Below are positions 9,131 to 19,510 of a stretch of DNA of 41,260 nucleotides, in pieces. Below the pieces are notes generated by a model. The model saw only the letters and a program-made list of their open reading frames with translations, had not been told where the DNA came from and searched no databases. The DNA is from Bdellovibrio sp. (GTDB lineage Bacteria; Bdellovibrionota; Bdellovibrionia; Bdellovibrionales; Bdellovibrionaceae): NCBI GenBank assembly GCA_003176075.1, contig PSRN01000028.1, positions 1-41,260 on the forward strand. The letters run 5' to 3'. Within the stretch, counting starts at the first letter, position 1. The number at the start of each line of letters is the position of its first letter. Made by a program: the position numbers and the translations under genes.

Positions 9131-10447
9131 ATGGCATGGATTTTAATACTGATGACATATAGTCTGGGTCGTCTGGGCGCGACAGACACTGATCAGCTCA
9201 GTGCTCAACGCAACACGGGCCAGATCAGCCTGAACGAGTCTCTTCACCGCAGTCTTGATCATTCACCAGCCCTCTCCACTCTGAAGATCAATCACCAGAA
9301 TGCCTTGCTCAAGGAAAAGAATGCCTGGCGGGTCTTTGCCCCGACGGTTGATGTGCAGGCTCTCCACCAATACAGTCAGACGGGAGGAACGGACCCTTTG
9401 CTGGCCAGCGGGTCGGTGCCGCCTTGGTATGCGCAACTCGGCCTTTCAGTGACGGAGAATCTTTATGACAATGGCGAGAGTTTACGGCAGGCCCAAATGG
9501 CTTCCCTCTCAGTGCGGATCGAGGAACTCAATCTGCGCAGGGGGCGGGGCAAGCTGATCACCGATGTGGCGAAGGCGTTTTACGAATATTCCTCGGCTGC
9601 TGAAGACCTGCAGACCCAGCAAAAACAACTTGCAGCCCTCAAGGTTCAATTTAACAGTATTGAGCGTCGATATATGCAAGGACTGCGAAGCAACCGCGAT
9701 TACATGCAAATCAAAGCTCAGGTCAAAAGTTCTGAAATCTCGCGAATCAATAGCGAGAGTCATTTGCAGGAGATTCGAAGTCAGTTGCTGAATCTGTCGG
9801 GCGAACCGAATTCCGTGGAGTTTGAAGCTTTGAAATCCAAAGAAAATGAAGAACTGCCGGTTATTCCTGAATTTCATGCGGAAGACAGCGTGGATTATCA
9901 GCTTGCGGATTTGCAGGACCGCCTGGCCGAAATGAAAACGCAGACCGCTCGGCGCAATCGGTGGCCCCGCCTGAGCATCAAAGGGAGTTACAGTTACAAC
10001 CTCCCGCAATATTTGGGACCCGCGGCGCCGGGCAATGATCCCTTCTGGAATCTTCAGGCCCAGATCATCCTCGATTATCGGTTGTGGGATTGGGGAATTC
10101 AAGCGCGTGAAGTTGAACTGGCGGATAACCAGGTGCGAGTGGATCAAAATAGCCAGTCGCAGTCGCGCCTGGATACCCTAAAGAACGTGCGAAACTTGAA
10201 AGAAAATATCCAGGCCCTGCAAGAGAGCTTTCGCTTGAGTTTGGTCATCGCGGAAACGCAGGCCTCGGCCTTTGCCAGCATGGCCCGAAGCTATCGGGAA
10301 GGCAAAGTCACTTATTTGGAAATGATGACGGCGCTCAAAGACAATTTTTCCTCCCAACAGCAGCTGACGTCTCTGCGATTCAATCTACTCAAGGCCCAGG
10401 CCGACGCGCTTTACTTTAAAGGAGCCGCTGATGAACTTCTTCGCTAA
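9131..10447 (+). CDS. TolC-family outer membrane efflux protein
   Basis: Repeated helical TolC architecture (ISLNESLHRSLDHSPAL..., RSYREGKVTYLEMMTALKDNFSSQQQLTSLRFNLLKAQADALYFKGA). Confidence 0.85.
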   Translation: MAWILILMTYSLGRLGATDTDQLSAQRNTGQISLNESLHRSLDHSPALSTLKINHQNALLKEKNAWRVFAPTVDVQALHQYSQTGGTDPLLASGSVPPWYAQLGLSVTENLYDNGESLRQAQMASLSVRIEELNLRRGRGKLITDVAKAFYEYSSAAEDLQTQQKQLAALKVQFNSIERRYMQGLRSNRDYMQIKAQVKSSEISRINSESHLQEIRSQLLNLSGEPNSVEFEALKSKENEELPVIPEFHAEDSVDYQLADLQDRLAEMKTQTARRNRWPRLSIKGSYSYNLPQYLGPAAPGNDPFWNLQAQIILDYRLWDWGIQAREVELADNQVRVDQNSQSQSRLDTLKNVRNLKENIQALQESFRLSLVIAETQASAFASMARSYREGKVTYLEMMTALKDNFSSQQQLTSLRFNLLKAQADALYFKGAADELLR

Positions 10448-11357
10448 GCCGGGTTTGATTCGTTCGATCGGTTCTTTCGTGATCGGGGCGCTTTTGGTGG
10501 TGAGCCTCTTGGTTGGCGCGTTTTTCGTTGTTGCGAAACGCGCGACTTGGTGGAGCTCCTCGGGCGTCGCGCCACATTCCGGAGGTTCATTGACGGCGTC
10601 CGTAAAACGTGGGGATCTCTTTCAGCGGGTGCCGATCGCCGGATTCGTGGCCCCCCGCAAGCGTCTCGACGTGAAGGCTCCCTATTCGGGTTATGTGCAG
10701 CGACTCTACGTCAAAGTCGGCGGCTCCGTTCGGACCGGAGATCCGCTCGTGATGTTCAGTCCCAGCCTTGGGCAGGGGGAAACGAATTTTCCTGTCCGCG
10801 CCTCATTTCCTGGCGTGGTCACGCAAGTCTTAAAAACGGAAGGCGAGTATATTCAGGAAACCGGAGAACAAAACCTGGTTTTGCGGGTCGATGATCTGTC
10901 CCAGTTGTTTATTCAAGCGGCCATTGCCGAACTTGACGTGGCCAAAGTAAAGAACGGCCAAAATGCGAAAATTCGCATATCGTCTTTGGGTGACGAGCAA
11001 TTTGAAGCCGAAGTGGAGGAAGTTTCACTTTCCGCCAAAGACAAGGAGAAATGGGGATCGACGAGCGCCGAGTTTCAGTTGAAAGTGAGGATCAAAAACA
11101 AGGATGCGCGATTGCGACCGGGAATGTCGGCCGTGGTCGACATCGAGACCAATGAGGCCCGAAATGTGTTGGTTCTTCCCTTGGAATACATTCAACGATC
11201 GACTGACGGGACCTTTGTGACATTGGTTTCAGGTGAAAAGCGTCCCGTGAAATTGGGCCTGCAAACAGATGAAGCGGTGGAGATTCAATCAGGTCTGGTG
11301 GAACGGGATGAGGTTCGCATTGTTGATTTCTTGAATCTGCCAAAGGTCGACGAATAA
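10431..11357 (+). CDS. Periplasmic adaptor subunit (HlyD/MacA family)
   Basis: Lipoyl/barrel features (APYSGYVQRLYVKVGGSVRTGDPLVMFSPSL; FPGVVTQVLKTEGEYIQETGEQNLVLRVDDLSQLF); overlaps tolC-like gene. Confidence 0.85.
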   Translation: MNFFAKPGLIRSIGSFVIGALLVVSLLVGAFFVVAKRATWWSSSGVAPHSGGSLTASVKRGDLFQRVPIAGFVAPRKRLDVKAPYSGYVQRLYVKVGGSVRTGDPLVMFSPSLGQGETNFPVRASFPGVVTQVLKTEGEYIQETGEQNLVLRVDDLSQLFIQAAIAELDVAKVKNGQNAKIRISSLGDEQFEAEVEEVSLSAKDKEKWGSTSAEFQLKVRIKNKDARLRPGMSAVVDIETNEARNVLVLPLEYIQRSTDGTFVTLVSGEKRPVKLGLQTDEAVEIQSGLVERDEVRIVDFLNLPKVDE

Positions 11358-13393
11358 TGTCTTTGATCGAGGCCAGGGACATCTCAATGAACTACCGGTT
11401 GGAGGGTGGTCGGGTGGTGCCGGTTCTTCGTCACGTCAGCTTCTCGGTTGAACGCGGCGAGATGGTCGCCATCTTAGGACCTTCGGGTTCTGGCAAATCC
11501 ACCTTGTTGTCAATTATCGGATGTTACCTGCGTCCCAGTTCTGGCAGTTATCGCTGGCAAGAAATGGAAGTGACGGAGGCTTCGGATAGCCGTTTGGCGC
11601 GTTTGCGTTCGTCAGAAATCGGTTTTGTCTTTCAGCAATTTCATCTTTTGCCGCGAGCGAATCTGATTGAGAATCTCACCCTTGGTTCGGCTTACCAACA
11701 CGCTTTCGCCAATGGAGGAGCCGAAGAAAAGGCCGCAGAACTCCTGGCTCGAGTCGGCTTGGCGAGCCATCAAAGCCACTTTCCCAATCAGCTTTCGGGC
11801 GGCCAACAGCAACGGGCGGCCATTGCGCGGGCTTTGATGACCAATCCGGCTCTCATTTTGGCCGACGAGCCAACCGGTAATCTCGACTCAAAAAGCGCCG
11901 AGCAAATCATGGGTCTTTTTGAGGAAGTTCATCAAGAGGGCCGTAGCTTGATCTTAATCACTCACAACCAAGAGATTGCAGCGCGCTGCGAGCGGGTCAT
12001 GAGCATCCGTGACGGAGTCCTGCATGAGGAAGGCGCTTTTCCGCGTTCACCTCCGCGCAAGACCCCAACCAGGCCTTTAGCGTCAGTCCAGGTCACTCCC
12101 AATCGGCCTCGCCGGCGGTCCATGGAATGGAGCGTGGGCGGCGAAGCCGCCACGGGAGTTCAAGTGGCATGGCGAAATCTTCAGCGCTATCGATCACGCT
12201 CCTGGTTGACAATGATGGGAGTGATCATTGGCATTGCAGCGGTCCTGTCGACCATCACGCTGGGCTCCTACACGCGAAAGAAAATCATCGAAAGCTACGA
12301 GAGCCTGGGTGTCAATAAGCTGATGGTCAGGGTTTATCCCCGCTGGTATTTCGGGGCGCGGGACAAGAGCCCGGTGACTTTTGAACAGTTGCAAGACAGA
12401 ACGGACCTGACCCCTCTGCGAAAACTTTTTCCGGAAATCCGACTTCTGTCACCGGTTCTGCAAGTTTTCACCGAGTCCATCGAGTTCGGCGGGCGCGCTT
12501 ACAAAGAGGCGAGGATTCTTGGCGTTAACGACGAGTATTTTCAGATCACCCGCCGGCGGCTTCTTTATGGGCGGGGGCTCAATCGTTTTCATGTCGATCA
12601 CAAAAGGCGAGTTTGCGTGTTGGGTTATGAGGTGGCTCGCCAGCTCTTTTCACGCCAGGATCCGCTGGGTCGTATCGTTTCGATCAACGGCAACTCAGTT
12701 CAGTACACCTGTCAGGTGCTAGGTGTCTTGGCCGAGCAGAAGAGCAACAGCGAATGGTTCAATCCCAATCGGCAGATCTTGATGCCGGTTTCCCTCGTCC
12801 AAATGATCGCGCAGCATTTTGAATCACAAGTCCATGAGGTCAATGTGCAAGTTCGTCCCGGCGCTTCGTTGACGGATCTCACCACCAAGATCAAGCAATT
12901 TTTCCATCTTCGCTATGGCCGCTCGGCGGTGGTCAGGGTTGATTCAGACGATTTATTGGTGGAGCAACTGAAGAAGTTTTTGAATCTTTTCACCCTTCTT
13001 TTGACCAGCGTCGCTGTCATTTCACTCATCGTTGGAGGTATTGGAATTGCCAACATGATGTTTATTTCAGTCAACGAGAGGTTGCGCGAAATTGGTTTAC
13101 GGAAAGCCTTGGGGGCGAGAGACTCTGATATTCGCCGCCAGTTCTTTCTGGAAGCCATGCTTTTAAGCGGGGCTGCCGGGATGTTGGGGCTGGTGCTTGG
13201 CGTCGCCGGGTACCATCTGCTCTTGTTCCTGGCTGGAAAGGTCTTCACGCAAGTTCATTTCGAGTGGGTGTTCAACGTGTCAGCGATTGTGATTTCAGTC
13301 GCTTCAATCATCGCCGTGGGGATTCTGAGCGGTCTTTTTCCCGCGTTGCGGGCGGAGAGGCTGCAAATCACTGAAGCTCTCCGGAGTGAATAA
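11357..13393 (+). CDS. MacB-like ABC transporter (ATPase-permease polypeptide)
   Basis: Walker [11 protein letters not shown], signature [15 protein letters not shown], Walker [14 protein letters not shown]-terminal MacB-type periplasmic and FtsX permease domains. Repeat copy 4 is in the interdomain linker. Confidence 0.92.
   Translation: MSLIEARDISMNYRLEGGRVVPVLRHVSFSVERGEMVAILGPSGSGKSTLLSIIGCYLRPSSGSYRWQEMEVTEASDSRLARLRSSEIGFVFQQFHLLPRANLIENLTLGSAYQHAFANGGAEEKAAELLARVGLASHQSHFPNQLSGGQQQRAAIARALMTNPALILADEPTGNLDSKSAEQIMGLFEEVHQEGRSLILITHNQEIAARCERVMSIRDGVLHEEGAFPRSPPRKTPTRPLASVQVTPNRPRRRSMEWSVGGEAATGVQVAWRNLQRYRSRSWLTMMGVIIGIAAVLSTITLGSYTRKKIIESYESLGVNKLMVRVYPRWYFGARDKSPVTFEQLQDRTDLTPLRKLFPEIRLLSPVLQVFTESIEFGGRAYKEARILGVNDEYFQITRRRLLYGRGLNRFHVDHKRRVCVLGYEVARQLFSRQDPLGRIVSINGNSVQYTCQVLGVLAEQKSNSEWFNPNRQILMPVSLVQMIAQHFESQVHEVNVQVRPGASLTDLTTKIKQFFHLRYGRSAVVRVDSDDLLVEQLKKFLNLFTLLLTSVAVISLIVGGIGIANMMFISVNERLREIGLRKALGARDSDIRRQFFLEAMLLSGAAGMLGLVLGVAGYHLLLFLAGKVFTQVHFEWVFNVSAIVISVASIIAVGILSGLFPALRAERLQITEALRSE
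12130..12156 (+). repeat. Interspersed hairpin repeat, copy 4 (in-frame in macB linker)
   Basis: GAGCGTGGGCGGCGAAGCCGCCACGGG read as SVGGEAATG. Confidence 0.9.
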
Positions 13394-13504
13394 GAATAAG
13401 AGAAGGCACATAAGTGTGTTATTTAGAATGAATATCAACAACCACCAAACTGAGAAATATGGTAATCTTGCTGGCAAACAGTCAATCAAGCGATTGGAGA
13501 AAAA

Positions 13505-14116
13505 GTGATTGAAACCATAAGCATTCTGAGTGCGCTGCTGCTCGGAATCTCCGCGCCAGCCAATTCCCCTCAAATTGCCAAGAAGGAAGCGACCAAGCAG
13601 GATGCGGCGAAAGTTGAAACGGCGACGTTTGCGGCCGGCTGCTTTTGGGGCACCGAAGAGTTTTTCAGGAAAGTTCCAGGAGTTATCGAGACCCGCGTTG
13701 GATTCACGGGCGGAACCACGCCAAAGCCAAAATACGACGAGACTCACGACGGGCATACGGGGCACGCTGAAAGTGTTGAGATCAAGTTTGATCCGGCGGT
13801 CGTCAGCTATGACCAACTTCTCGATCTGTTTTTTAAAATGCATGATCCAACGACTCTCAACCGCCAAGGAAATGACCAAGGAACGCAGTACCGATCGGCC
13901 ATATTTTACCACGGCGACCGGCAGAAGAAGCAGGCCCTAAAATTTAAAGAAAAGGTTGAAAAATCAAAAGCCTGGAAGGCGCCATTAACCACAGAAATTG
14001 CGGAAGCAAAAACTTTCTGGCCGGCGGAGGAAGAACATCAAAAGTATTTGGTGAAGCATCCTGGCGGTTACGACAATCACTTCTTGCGCAATATCTCATT
14101 TGACCACTCGCCTTAA
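13505..14116 (+). CDS. msrA: Peptide-methionine (S)-S-oxide reductase MsrA, exported
   Basis: ATFAAGCFWGTEEFFRKVPGV, GHAESVEIKFDP, NRQGNDQGTQYRSAIFY; N-terminal hydrophobic segment. Confidence 0.95.
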   Translation: MIETISILSALLLGISAPANSPQIAKKEATKQDAAKVETATFAAGCFWGTEEFFRKVPGVIETRVGFTGGTTPKPKYDETHDGHTGHAESVEIKFDPAVVSYDQLLDLFFKMHDPTTLNRQGNDQGTQYRSAIFYHGDRQKKQALKFKEKVEKSKAWKAPLTTEIAEAKTFWPAEEEHQKYLVKHPGGYDNHFLRNISFDHSP

Positions 14117-14270
14117 CATTTGGATTTTTTCTGCAAATGACTTCCAGATTACCGTGAAGGTCAATCTGATGAGCATAACAGATAGGGAGGAGCTGGCGCA
14201 GACCAATGAAAGTTGAGAAAAGCGGGAATTAAAGGTTGTGCAACTTACTTTGCTATCTGGCCTCTATGAT

Positions 14271-14627
14271 CTAGCCAGTCTTATCGGAGAGTTTCTTTTC
14301 TAATCTTTCCACGCGAGCCTCTAAAGGATTTGGAGTCGTCGCCGAATATTCTATCAATTTGCCAATGATATATTGATGAACCAGGCTTGCGAGTAAGGTT
14401 TGATAACCGAGAGCTTTGGTGCTCGCAATATCTTTAAACTTCTCAAGATCCTCCCCGCTGATTCGGAAAGTAACTGTCTGCTCTTTTCTGGCCTTCATGA
14501 CTGCATTCCTAGCTTTAACCTTCTCAATATCCTCATGGCTTGCCGAAACCCAGTCATCAAGTTTAAGGTTTCTTTCGTTGAGCTTTTCTATATTTTGAAT
14601 TCCCTTTTTGCTTTTCTTGACGGCCAC
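14271..14627 (-). CDS. Putative antitoxin (BrnA/CopG-like)
   Basis: KEQTVTFRISGEDLEKFKDIASTKALGYQTLLASLVHQYIIGKL, RHH/BrnA-like; overlaps upstream toxin-like ORF. Confidence 0.65.
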   Translation of the reverse strand: MAVKKSKKGIQNIEKLNERNLKLDDWVSASHEDIEKVKARNAVMKARKEQTVTFRISGEDLEKFKDIASTKALGYQTLLASLVHQYIIGKLIEYSATTPNPLEARVERLEKKLSDKTG

Positions 14628-14854
14628 GTCGTCACCAGCCTTTCTCCCTCGGTCACCACGACCCAGGCATAATTGTTGAACTTGTAGACTTCGAGCTTTT
14701 GATTCGGATTGCCCTTGTGATTTAGAATCGTCACCAGTTCTCCGCCTTGAACAACCTTTTCAGGAGAAAAGCCCTTCTTGCTTTTACTTTTTCGCTCTTT
14801 TTGAGATGGGCTTTCCGGCTCGACATCATGAATATCATACGACGATTCACTCAC
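14588..14854 (-). CDS. Putative BrnT-like toxin, GTG start
   Basis: GFSPEKVVQGGELVTILNHKGNPNQKLEVYKFNNYAWVVVTEGERLVTTWPSRKAKREF resembles BrnT-like toxins (NQK...NNYAWVV...PSRK). Confidence 0.6.
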   Translation of the reverse strand: MSESSYDIHDVEPESPSQKERKSKSKKGFSPEKVVQGGELVTILNHKGNPNQKLEVYKFNNYAWVVVTEGERLVTTWPSRKAKREFKI

Positions 14855-14869
14855 AATGTAAATACATTG
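14854..14869 (-). promoter_or_regulatory. Palindrome abutting the toxin-like start codon
   Basis: CAATGTA-AA-TACATTG, perfect 7-bp arms, directly upstream of (overlapping by 1 nt) the GTG start. Confidence 0.5.
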
Positions 14870-14930
14870 AGGAGCGAACTTTCAGATGAGATTTCAGGCA
14901 CTTGGGGTCACGGCGGGGCAAAGTCATTCT

Positions 14931-15620
14931 TTACGAATTGGCGAGTTTGCCATCGGCGAGACGGATCTGCCGATCCGCGAGATTCGCAAAATCCGGATCG
15001 TGGGTCACCATCACGACAGTGGTCTTCTGATGAACATTGATCTCTTTGATGATTTTCATAACCAAATCCCCATTCAGAGTGTCCAACGACCCGGTGGGTT
15101 CGTCAGCAAAGAGATATTTCGGCTCCATGACAAGGGCCCTGGCGATGGCCACCCGCTGTTGCTCCCCGCCCGAAAGCTGGCGCGGCAGACGGTTCATTTT
15201 TTCTTTAAGGCCCACCTTCTCCAGCAAACTCTCAGCGTATGCTGTTTTCGCATCACGTGAATTGAACTTCAAAGTGGGCATCAGGACGTTGTCCAAAGTG
15301 GTGAGCTCGGCGATCAGATAATGAAACTGAAATACAAACCCCATGTGTTGATTGCGAAATCGATAGAGCTCCTCGTCCGGGATCGACCGGAGGTCCTGAC
15401 CGTCAATTTTAATGACACCTTCGCTGGGTTCATCAAGGCTGCTCAGGATATACATCAAGGTGCTCTTTCCTGAACCCGAACGACCCGTCAGCGCGACAAA
15501 TTCCCCGTCTCGAATTTCAGCATCAATACCAGTAAGAACCCGCAGCGGCGGATCGCCAAAAACTTTTCCAATCCCTTGCGCGACGACCCCCACCTCAGCC
15601 TCCCGAGCGAATGATCTCAA
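14931..15620 (-). CDS. ABC transporter ATP-binding protein (LolD/MacB type)
   Basis: [57 protein letters not shown]. Confidence 0.93.
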   Translation of the reverse strand: MRSFAREAEVGVVAQGIGKVFGDPPLRVLTGIDAEIRDGEFVALTGRSGSGKSTLMYILSSLDEPSEGVIKIDGQDLRSIPDEELYRFRNQHMGFVFQFHYLIAELTTLDNVLMPTLKFNSRDAKTAYAESLLEKVGLKEKMNRLPRQLSGGEQQRVAIARALVMEPKYLFADEPTGSLDTLNGDLVMKIIKEINVHQKTTVVMVTHDPDFANLADRQIRLADGKLANS

Positions 15621-16845
15621 TCGGTGTTAAACGACCCGCCGCCCGCGCCGGCAAGATGCTCGCCAGGGATGCCGAGATCAACGCCAAAATCGCCGCTTGC
15701 AAATAAATGTGCCAGTCCATCGAAATATGGATGTGCCCATTGGGATTGTTGGGAGCGACAGGCATAAACTGAATCGTTTGCAACCACAAACAGAAGAGAT
15801 AACCGAAAATCACTCCCAGGATCGCCCCGCAAATTCCCACAATCAGGCCCTGGGAAAAAAACAACACGACAATATCGAACGTATCATACCCCATGGAACG
15901 AAGGATGGCGATATCCTGTCGCTTTTGATTCACGGTCATATTCAACACATTGTAAATTCCAAATCCCGCCACAATAAGGATTGAAGCAATCATCACAGCG
16001 CGCAACATGTTCTGCAAAGCGAAGACGGATAAGATATTGGCGTTTTGCTGGTCCCAGCTCTCGACAAGCTCTGGTGAAATCTTCTGCCAGTTCGCCGCCA
16101 TGGCCGCGGCCTGAGAGTAATCTTTCAGTTTCACGGCGATCTCGTTGACGATGTTGGGAGTGCCGTTAATCCGCTGAACATCCACCAGCGAGCCGTAAGC
16201 GTTTTGGTCGGCACCTCGACTGCCTGTCAAATAACGACCGACAACCCGGAACGGCACGCCCGTTCTCGTCCCCACCGAAACCAACACGGTGCTATTGACC
16301 TTGGCCCCGAGCTTCTTCATCAGCTGGTCTCCGAGAATCACCCGATTGCCGCCCACGCCGATGTCCGTAAAGTTACCTTCGATCATATAATTGGCGACGC
16401 TCGTCACCTTCGCTTGTTCAATCGGATTGCAACCGATCAAATTGGCGGAAACTGAAATCTTGGCAAGAGTAAACAAAGCCGGAGCCGCCAGATTCGGTGA
16501 GAATGCCGTCACCCGCGGATCCTCCGCCAGCCGCTGATACCAGGCGATCGGGTTCAGGACCTCGAGATATCCGACCACTCCGGAAGGGGGCGACAGCCAA
16601 AAGACCCGACCCGTCAGATCATGAAAGAAAGAATCATCCAGTTGGTGTTCTTTCAGGTAATCCTGGCGGGCTTGCACATGAACCTGGGCTGAGTTGTTGA
16701 CCAGCTGCTCAACCAAAAAACCTTGAAAGCCCAGGAAGAAACCCGAGACCGCGACATAGGCCATGGTTCCGAAGAACACCCCCAAGAGAGTCAGAAGTGT
16801 TTGTCGCTTTCGCTCAATCAAATATTTAAGAGCTAAAAAAATCAC
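15595..16845 (-). CDS. ABC transporter permease (LolC/FtsX-MacB type)
   Basis: MIFLALKYLIERKRQTLLTLLGVFFGTMAYVAVSGFFLGFQ; C-terminal QDIAILRSMGYDTFDIVVLFFSQGLIVGICGAILGVIFGY. Confidence 0.9.
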   Translation of the reverse strand: MIFLALKYLIERKRQTLLTLLGVFFGTMAYVAVSGFFLGFQGFLVEQLVNNSAQVHVQARQDYLKEHQLDDSFFHDLTGRVFWLSPPSGVVGYLEVLNPIAWYQRLAEDPRVTAFSPNLAAPALFTLAKISVSANLIGCNPIEQAKVTSVANYMIEGNFTDIGVGGNRVILGDQLMKKLGAKVNSTVLVSVGTRTGVPFRVVGRYLTGSRGADQNAYGSLVDVQRINGTPNIVNEIAVKLKDYSQAAAMAANWQKISPELVESWDQQNANILSVFALQNMLRAVMIASILIVAGFGIYNVLNMTVNQKRQDIAILRSMGYDTFDIVVLFFSQGLIVGICGAILGVIFGYLFCLWLQTIQFMPVAPNNPNGHIHISMDWHIYLQAAILALISASLASILPARAAGRLTPIEIIRSGG

Positions 16846-17675
16846 TTCGCCAACCTATTGCGAATGATCAGGCGGTCGCCCGCCTGGACCTCCCCCGATA
16901 TGATTTCAGCCAGCGCGCCATCTGTGATACCCACCCGCACGGGAACAGCCGTTGGCATCCCATGCTCACGTTTGACCCACACCTGTCCACGGTCCAAGGC
17001 CGCCACCGGCACGACGAGAGCATTGTCGTGTTCATCGACAGTGATGGCCACATCAGCGGTCATGCCAGGCAAAATCACTTCCGGAAGGTGTGAGAGGTTG
17101 ATGCGGACCAAGAACAAACCTGACGAACTCGAATAAACGGCGTCGACCTGACCCTCGTAACTTTGATTTCGAATCGTGTCGAAACTCAACCTGGCCTTTT
17201 GTTGCCTCTTAATCTTAATAAGCCCCTGTTGCTCCATGGAGACCAAAAGGTACCGATCACGAAAGTCCACGACCGAGGTCACCATCACTCCCGGAGGGAC
17301 GGTTTCACCGGGTTTAAAGGGAAGGTCTGTCACCGTCCCATCAAAGGGAGCCGTGTACAGTTGACGGTCAATGCGTAAAAGCTTTTGTCCCTTTTTAACC
17401 TCGTCGCCCGCATCCACAAACTCCTCGGCGATGGTGAGCGTGGTGCCCAGCTTGAGTTGCCAGCTTCTTGTCGCCGTCACCGTTCCAATGCCATACACTG
17501 TTTCAATGATCTTGCTTTTTTTGAGGGGCTCGGTCAGCTGACCGTCGGATCGCGCCGAAAGGGTTCTGGCATAGACAGCGCCAGCAACGACGGCCAACAA
17601 ACACAAAAGGGTAACCCACGGATAACGACCGACCGCCCGAATAAGCCTGCGAAGAAGTTCCATTTTCAAAAGCAT
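16842..17675 (-). CDS. HlyD/MacA-like periplasmic adaptor
   Basis: TM anchor then lipoyl/barrel features (EEFVDAGDEVKKGQKLLRIDRQLYTAPFDGTVTDLPFKPGETVPPG); overlaps permease by 4 bp. Confidence 0.85.
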   Translation of the reverse strand: MLLKMELLRRLIRAVGRYPWVTLLCLLAVVAGAVYARTLSARSDGQLTEPLKKSKIIETVYGIGTVTATRSWQLKLGTTLTIAEEFVDAGDEVKKGQKLLRIDRQLYTAPFDGTVTDLPFKPGETVPPGVMVTSVVDFRDRYLLVSMEQQGLIKIKRQQKARLSFDTIRNQSYEGQVDAVYSSSSGLFLVRINLSHLPEVILPGMTADVAITVDEHDNALVVPVAALDRGQVWVKREHGMPTAVPVRVGITDGALAEIISGEVQAGDRLIIRNRLAK

Positions 17676-17804
17676 ACCGAGAAGACATAAGAAAACAAAG
17701 ACTTAATCAATTATTGCGGTGAAGGACTTGAACCGGTGAGTGCGCTGGATTAAGACTCACGAACTGAAGAACTGGAAAACTGGAGAACTAGAAAACAGAT
17801 TGAC

Positions 17805-18545
17805 TTGAATATTGGAGGGGGAAATATGTTACAAAAATCCATGATCCTGAGTTTGATGACGGCGTTTGAACTGGTCTTGGTGACCAGCTCGCCTGCCGAC
17901 GCCGTCGCCAACGCCGTTGCTGTCGGCGCAGATGCCGCCGCGCTCACGGTTGTTACAGACGCCGCCGCAAGGTCGAGGGTGGAAGCTGCGGCGCTTGATC
18001 AGGCCGAAGAAATTGCGGCAAAAATAAGGAACGACTCACCTTACCAAGTCCTGCACGATGCATTCGAGACCGCAAGCAGCGAAATCAATTTGGATGATAT
18101 TCGGACAGCGGAAAAGAAGGAAAAGTGCGCGAGTGCTTCTGCCGATGGCTCGCCCCCAGCTAACGCTGCCGTGGGATTTCGATACTCTGAGCAAGTGATC
18201 GTCCCAGGCCAGCCAGCACATGCTGAATTTGGCCCCTTGCTTCCTGCCAAGCCAGCGGTTCCCCCAAAAGTTGAGAGAAAGAATTTCCCGCTGGCCATCT
18301 TTACGGGGGATTACCAGGAAACGTTGAACGCCCTTTATTCGTCGATTACTCAGCAGGTCGACCAAAATCAAGTGTCTGTTACGATGGAACAAAACGATAA
18401 AATCAAGATCAGCGGGTCTCCGTTGAACTTCTCGTTCCGAAAAAACGACAAGTTGCTTGTCTTCAAGGTCAAGGCCCTCGGCCCCGGGGAAAATGCATTT
18501 GATTATTACGGCTACTGCTGGCCCAAGGGCCGCAGCACCAAGTAA
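17805..18545 (+). CDS. Hypothetical exported protein
   Basis: Signal-like, Ala-rich N-terminus; good coding character. Confidence 0.55.
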   Translation: MNIGGGNMLQKSMILSLMTAFELVLVTSSPADAVANAVAVGADAAALTVVTDAAARSRVEAAALDQAEEIAAKIRNDSPYQVLHDAFETASSEINLDDIRTAEKKEKCASASADGSPPANAAVGFRYSEQVIVPGQPAHAEFGPLLPAKPAVPPKVERKNFPLAIFTGDYQETLNALYSSITQQVDQNQVSVTMEQNDKIKISGSPLNFSFRKNDKLLVFKVKALGPGENAFDYYGYCWPKGRSTK

Positions 18546-18816
18546 AAACTTGGACACTTCTGGCTTGAGCAGGGATGAAATTCTTGCGTTTTGTGCCGCC
18601 CATGAGGCAATGCATGCAGTGCAGCGCCTCGTTCGCGGCGAAAAATTGATAGGTTCAGAATCAAATCAAGATTATGAAATTGATCCTCATGAGCTCCAGG
18701 CAAACACCGAGGCTCTTGATTATCTGAGAAGCGTTTCAACAAAATCTTTCGGACTTTTGAAAGGGGGACAACATTCTCTTGCAGTGCCGGAGTCAAGTTC
18801 ATACAAGACTCACTGA
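18493..18816 (+). CDS. Small protein or fragment with HExxH motif
   Basis: LSRDEILAFCAAHEAMHAVQRLVRGEKLIGSESNQDYEIDPHELQANTEALDYLR; overlaps preceding ORF in another frame and ends at the IstB remnant. Confidence 0.4.
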   Translation: MHLIITATAGPRAAAPSKNLDTSGLSRDEILAFCAAHEAMHAVQRLVRGEKLIGSESNQDYEIDPHELQANTEALDYLRSVSTKSFGLLKGGQHSLAVPESSSYKTH

Positions 18817-19300
18817 CTTGGTGATTGGCACCCGTCGGCTCGTGCCTGCATGAGGGCCGTGAGCAGCTTTGGAAGACGTATGTAAATCACCCGCGGTCCT
18901 GCTCGGCAGGCTCGTTGACCTAGGACTTGCGCGAGATAACTCTTGCCAGCACCTGCTGTACCTGTGAAGGTAATATTTTCCTTGTTGCTCACCCATTTTG
19001 AGCTGACCCAAGTGAAGCATGGTTTGCTTGCTCAGCCCGCTTGTCGCCTTGTAATCGATGCTCTCCATGCAGGCCTCCTTTTCCTTGAACTTCGCACCCC
19101 TGAGACGCGCTTCAAGTCTGGCATTCTCACGCTCGATGGACTCGTCATCATGACAAGCCCGAGTAGTCCTGCACCGACAGATCCCGATGGTCAGGTCGAC
19201 CCAGTCGTTCCTCCAGTGAGCGTGCCATGTGGTGAAGCTTCATGGTCTTCAGCTTGGTGAGTGTTTTTTCCAGTATATGGGTTTTGGACTTTGTTTTCAT
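18815..19300 (-). pseudogene. istB: IS21-family helper ATPase IstB remnant
   Basis: Fragments in several frames: MKTKSKTHILEKTLTKLKTMKLHHMARSLEERL; ACMESIDYKATSGLSKQTMLHLGQL; NITFTGTAGAGKSYLAQVLGQRACRAGPRVIYIRLPKLLTALMQARADG; truncated after ADG. Confidence 0.85.
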
Positions 19301-19510
19301 TGTGACCGGTACCTCCCAGGAACGATTTTGAGTGCGAGGGAGAGCCATGCTTGAGAAAGGAGTTAGCCGTCTCGTAAAGATATAAGCTTGCCGAGGTTCG
19401 GAAGAACTTAGATGAAAATCGGCGAAACCCTGGTTAGACCCCGGCCAGATTCGGCAACCCCTGATCCACTAAGAGTCAGTGAAATCACGAGCTTGGCCCT
19501 TTTGATAAAA

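Noticed and set aside
9509-10147. 212-aa minus ORF inside the TolC-like gene
   Set aside because: Shadow ORF antisense to a well-supported CDS.
11357-13393. ATPase-permease fusion as a novel gene fusion
   Set aside because: MacB is normally one NBD-TMD polypeptide; only the linker repeat is unusual.
16330-16365. GATTGCCGCCCACGCCGATG as a seventh repeat copy
   Set aside because: Only a partial match to one arm, no hairpin, and it encodes ordinary permease sequence.
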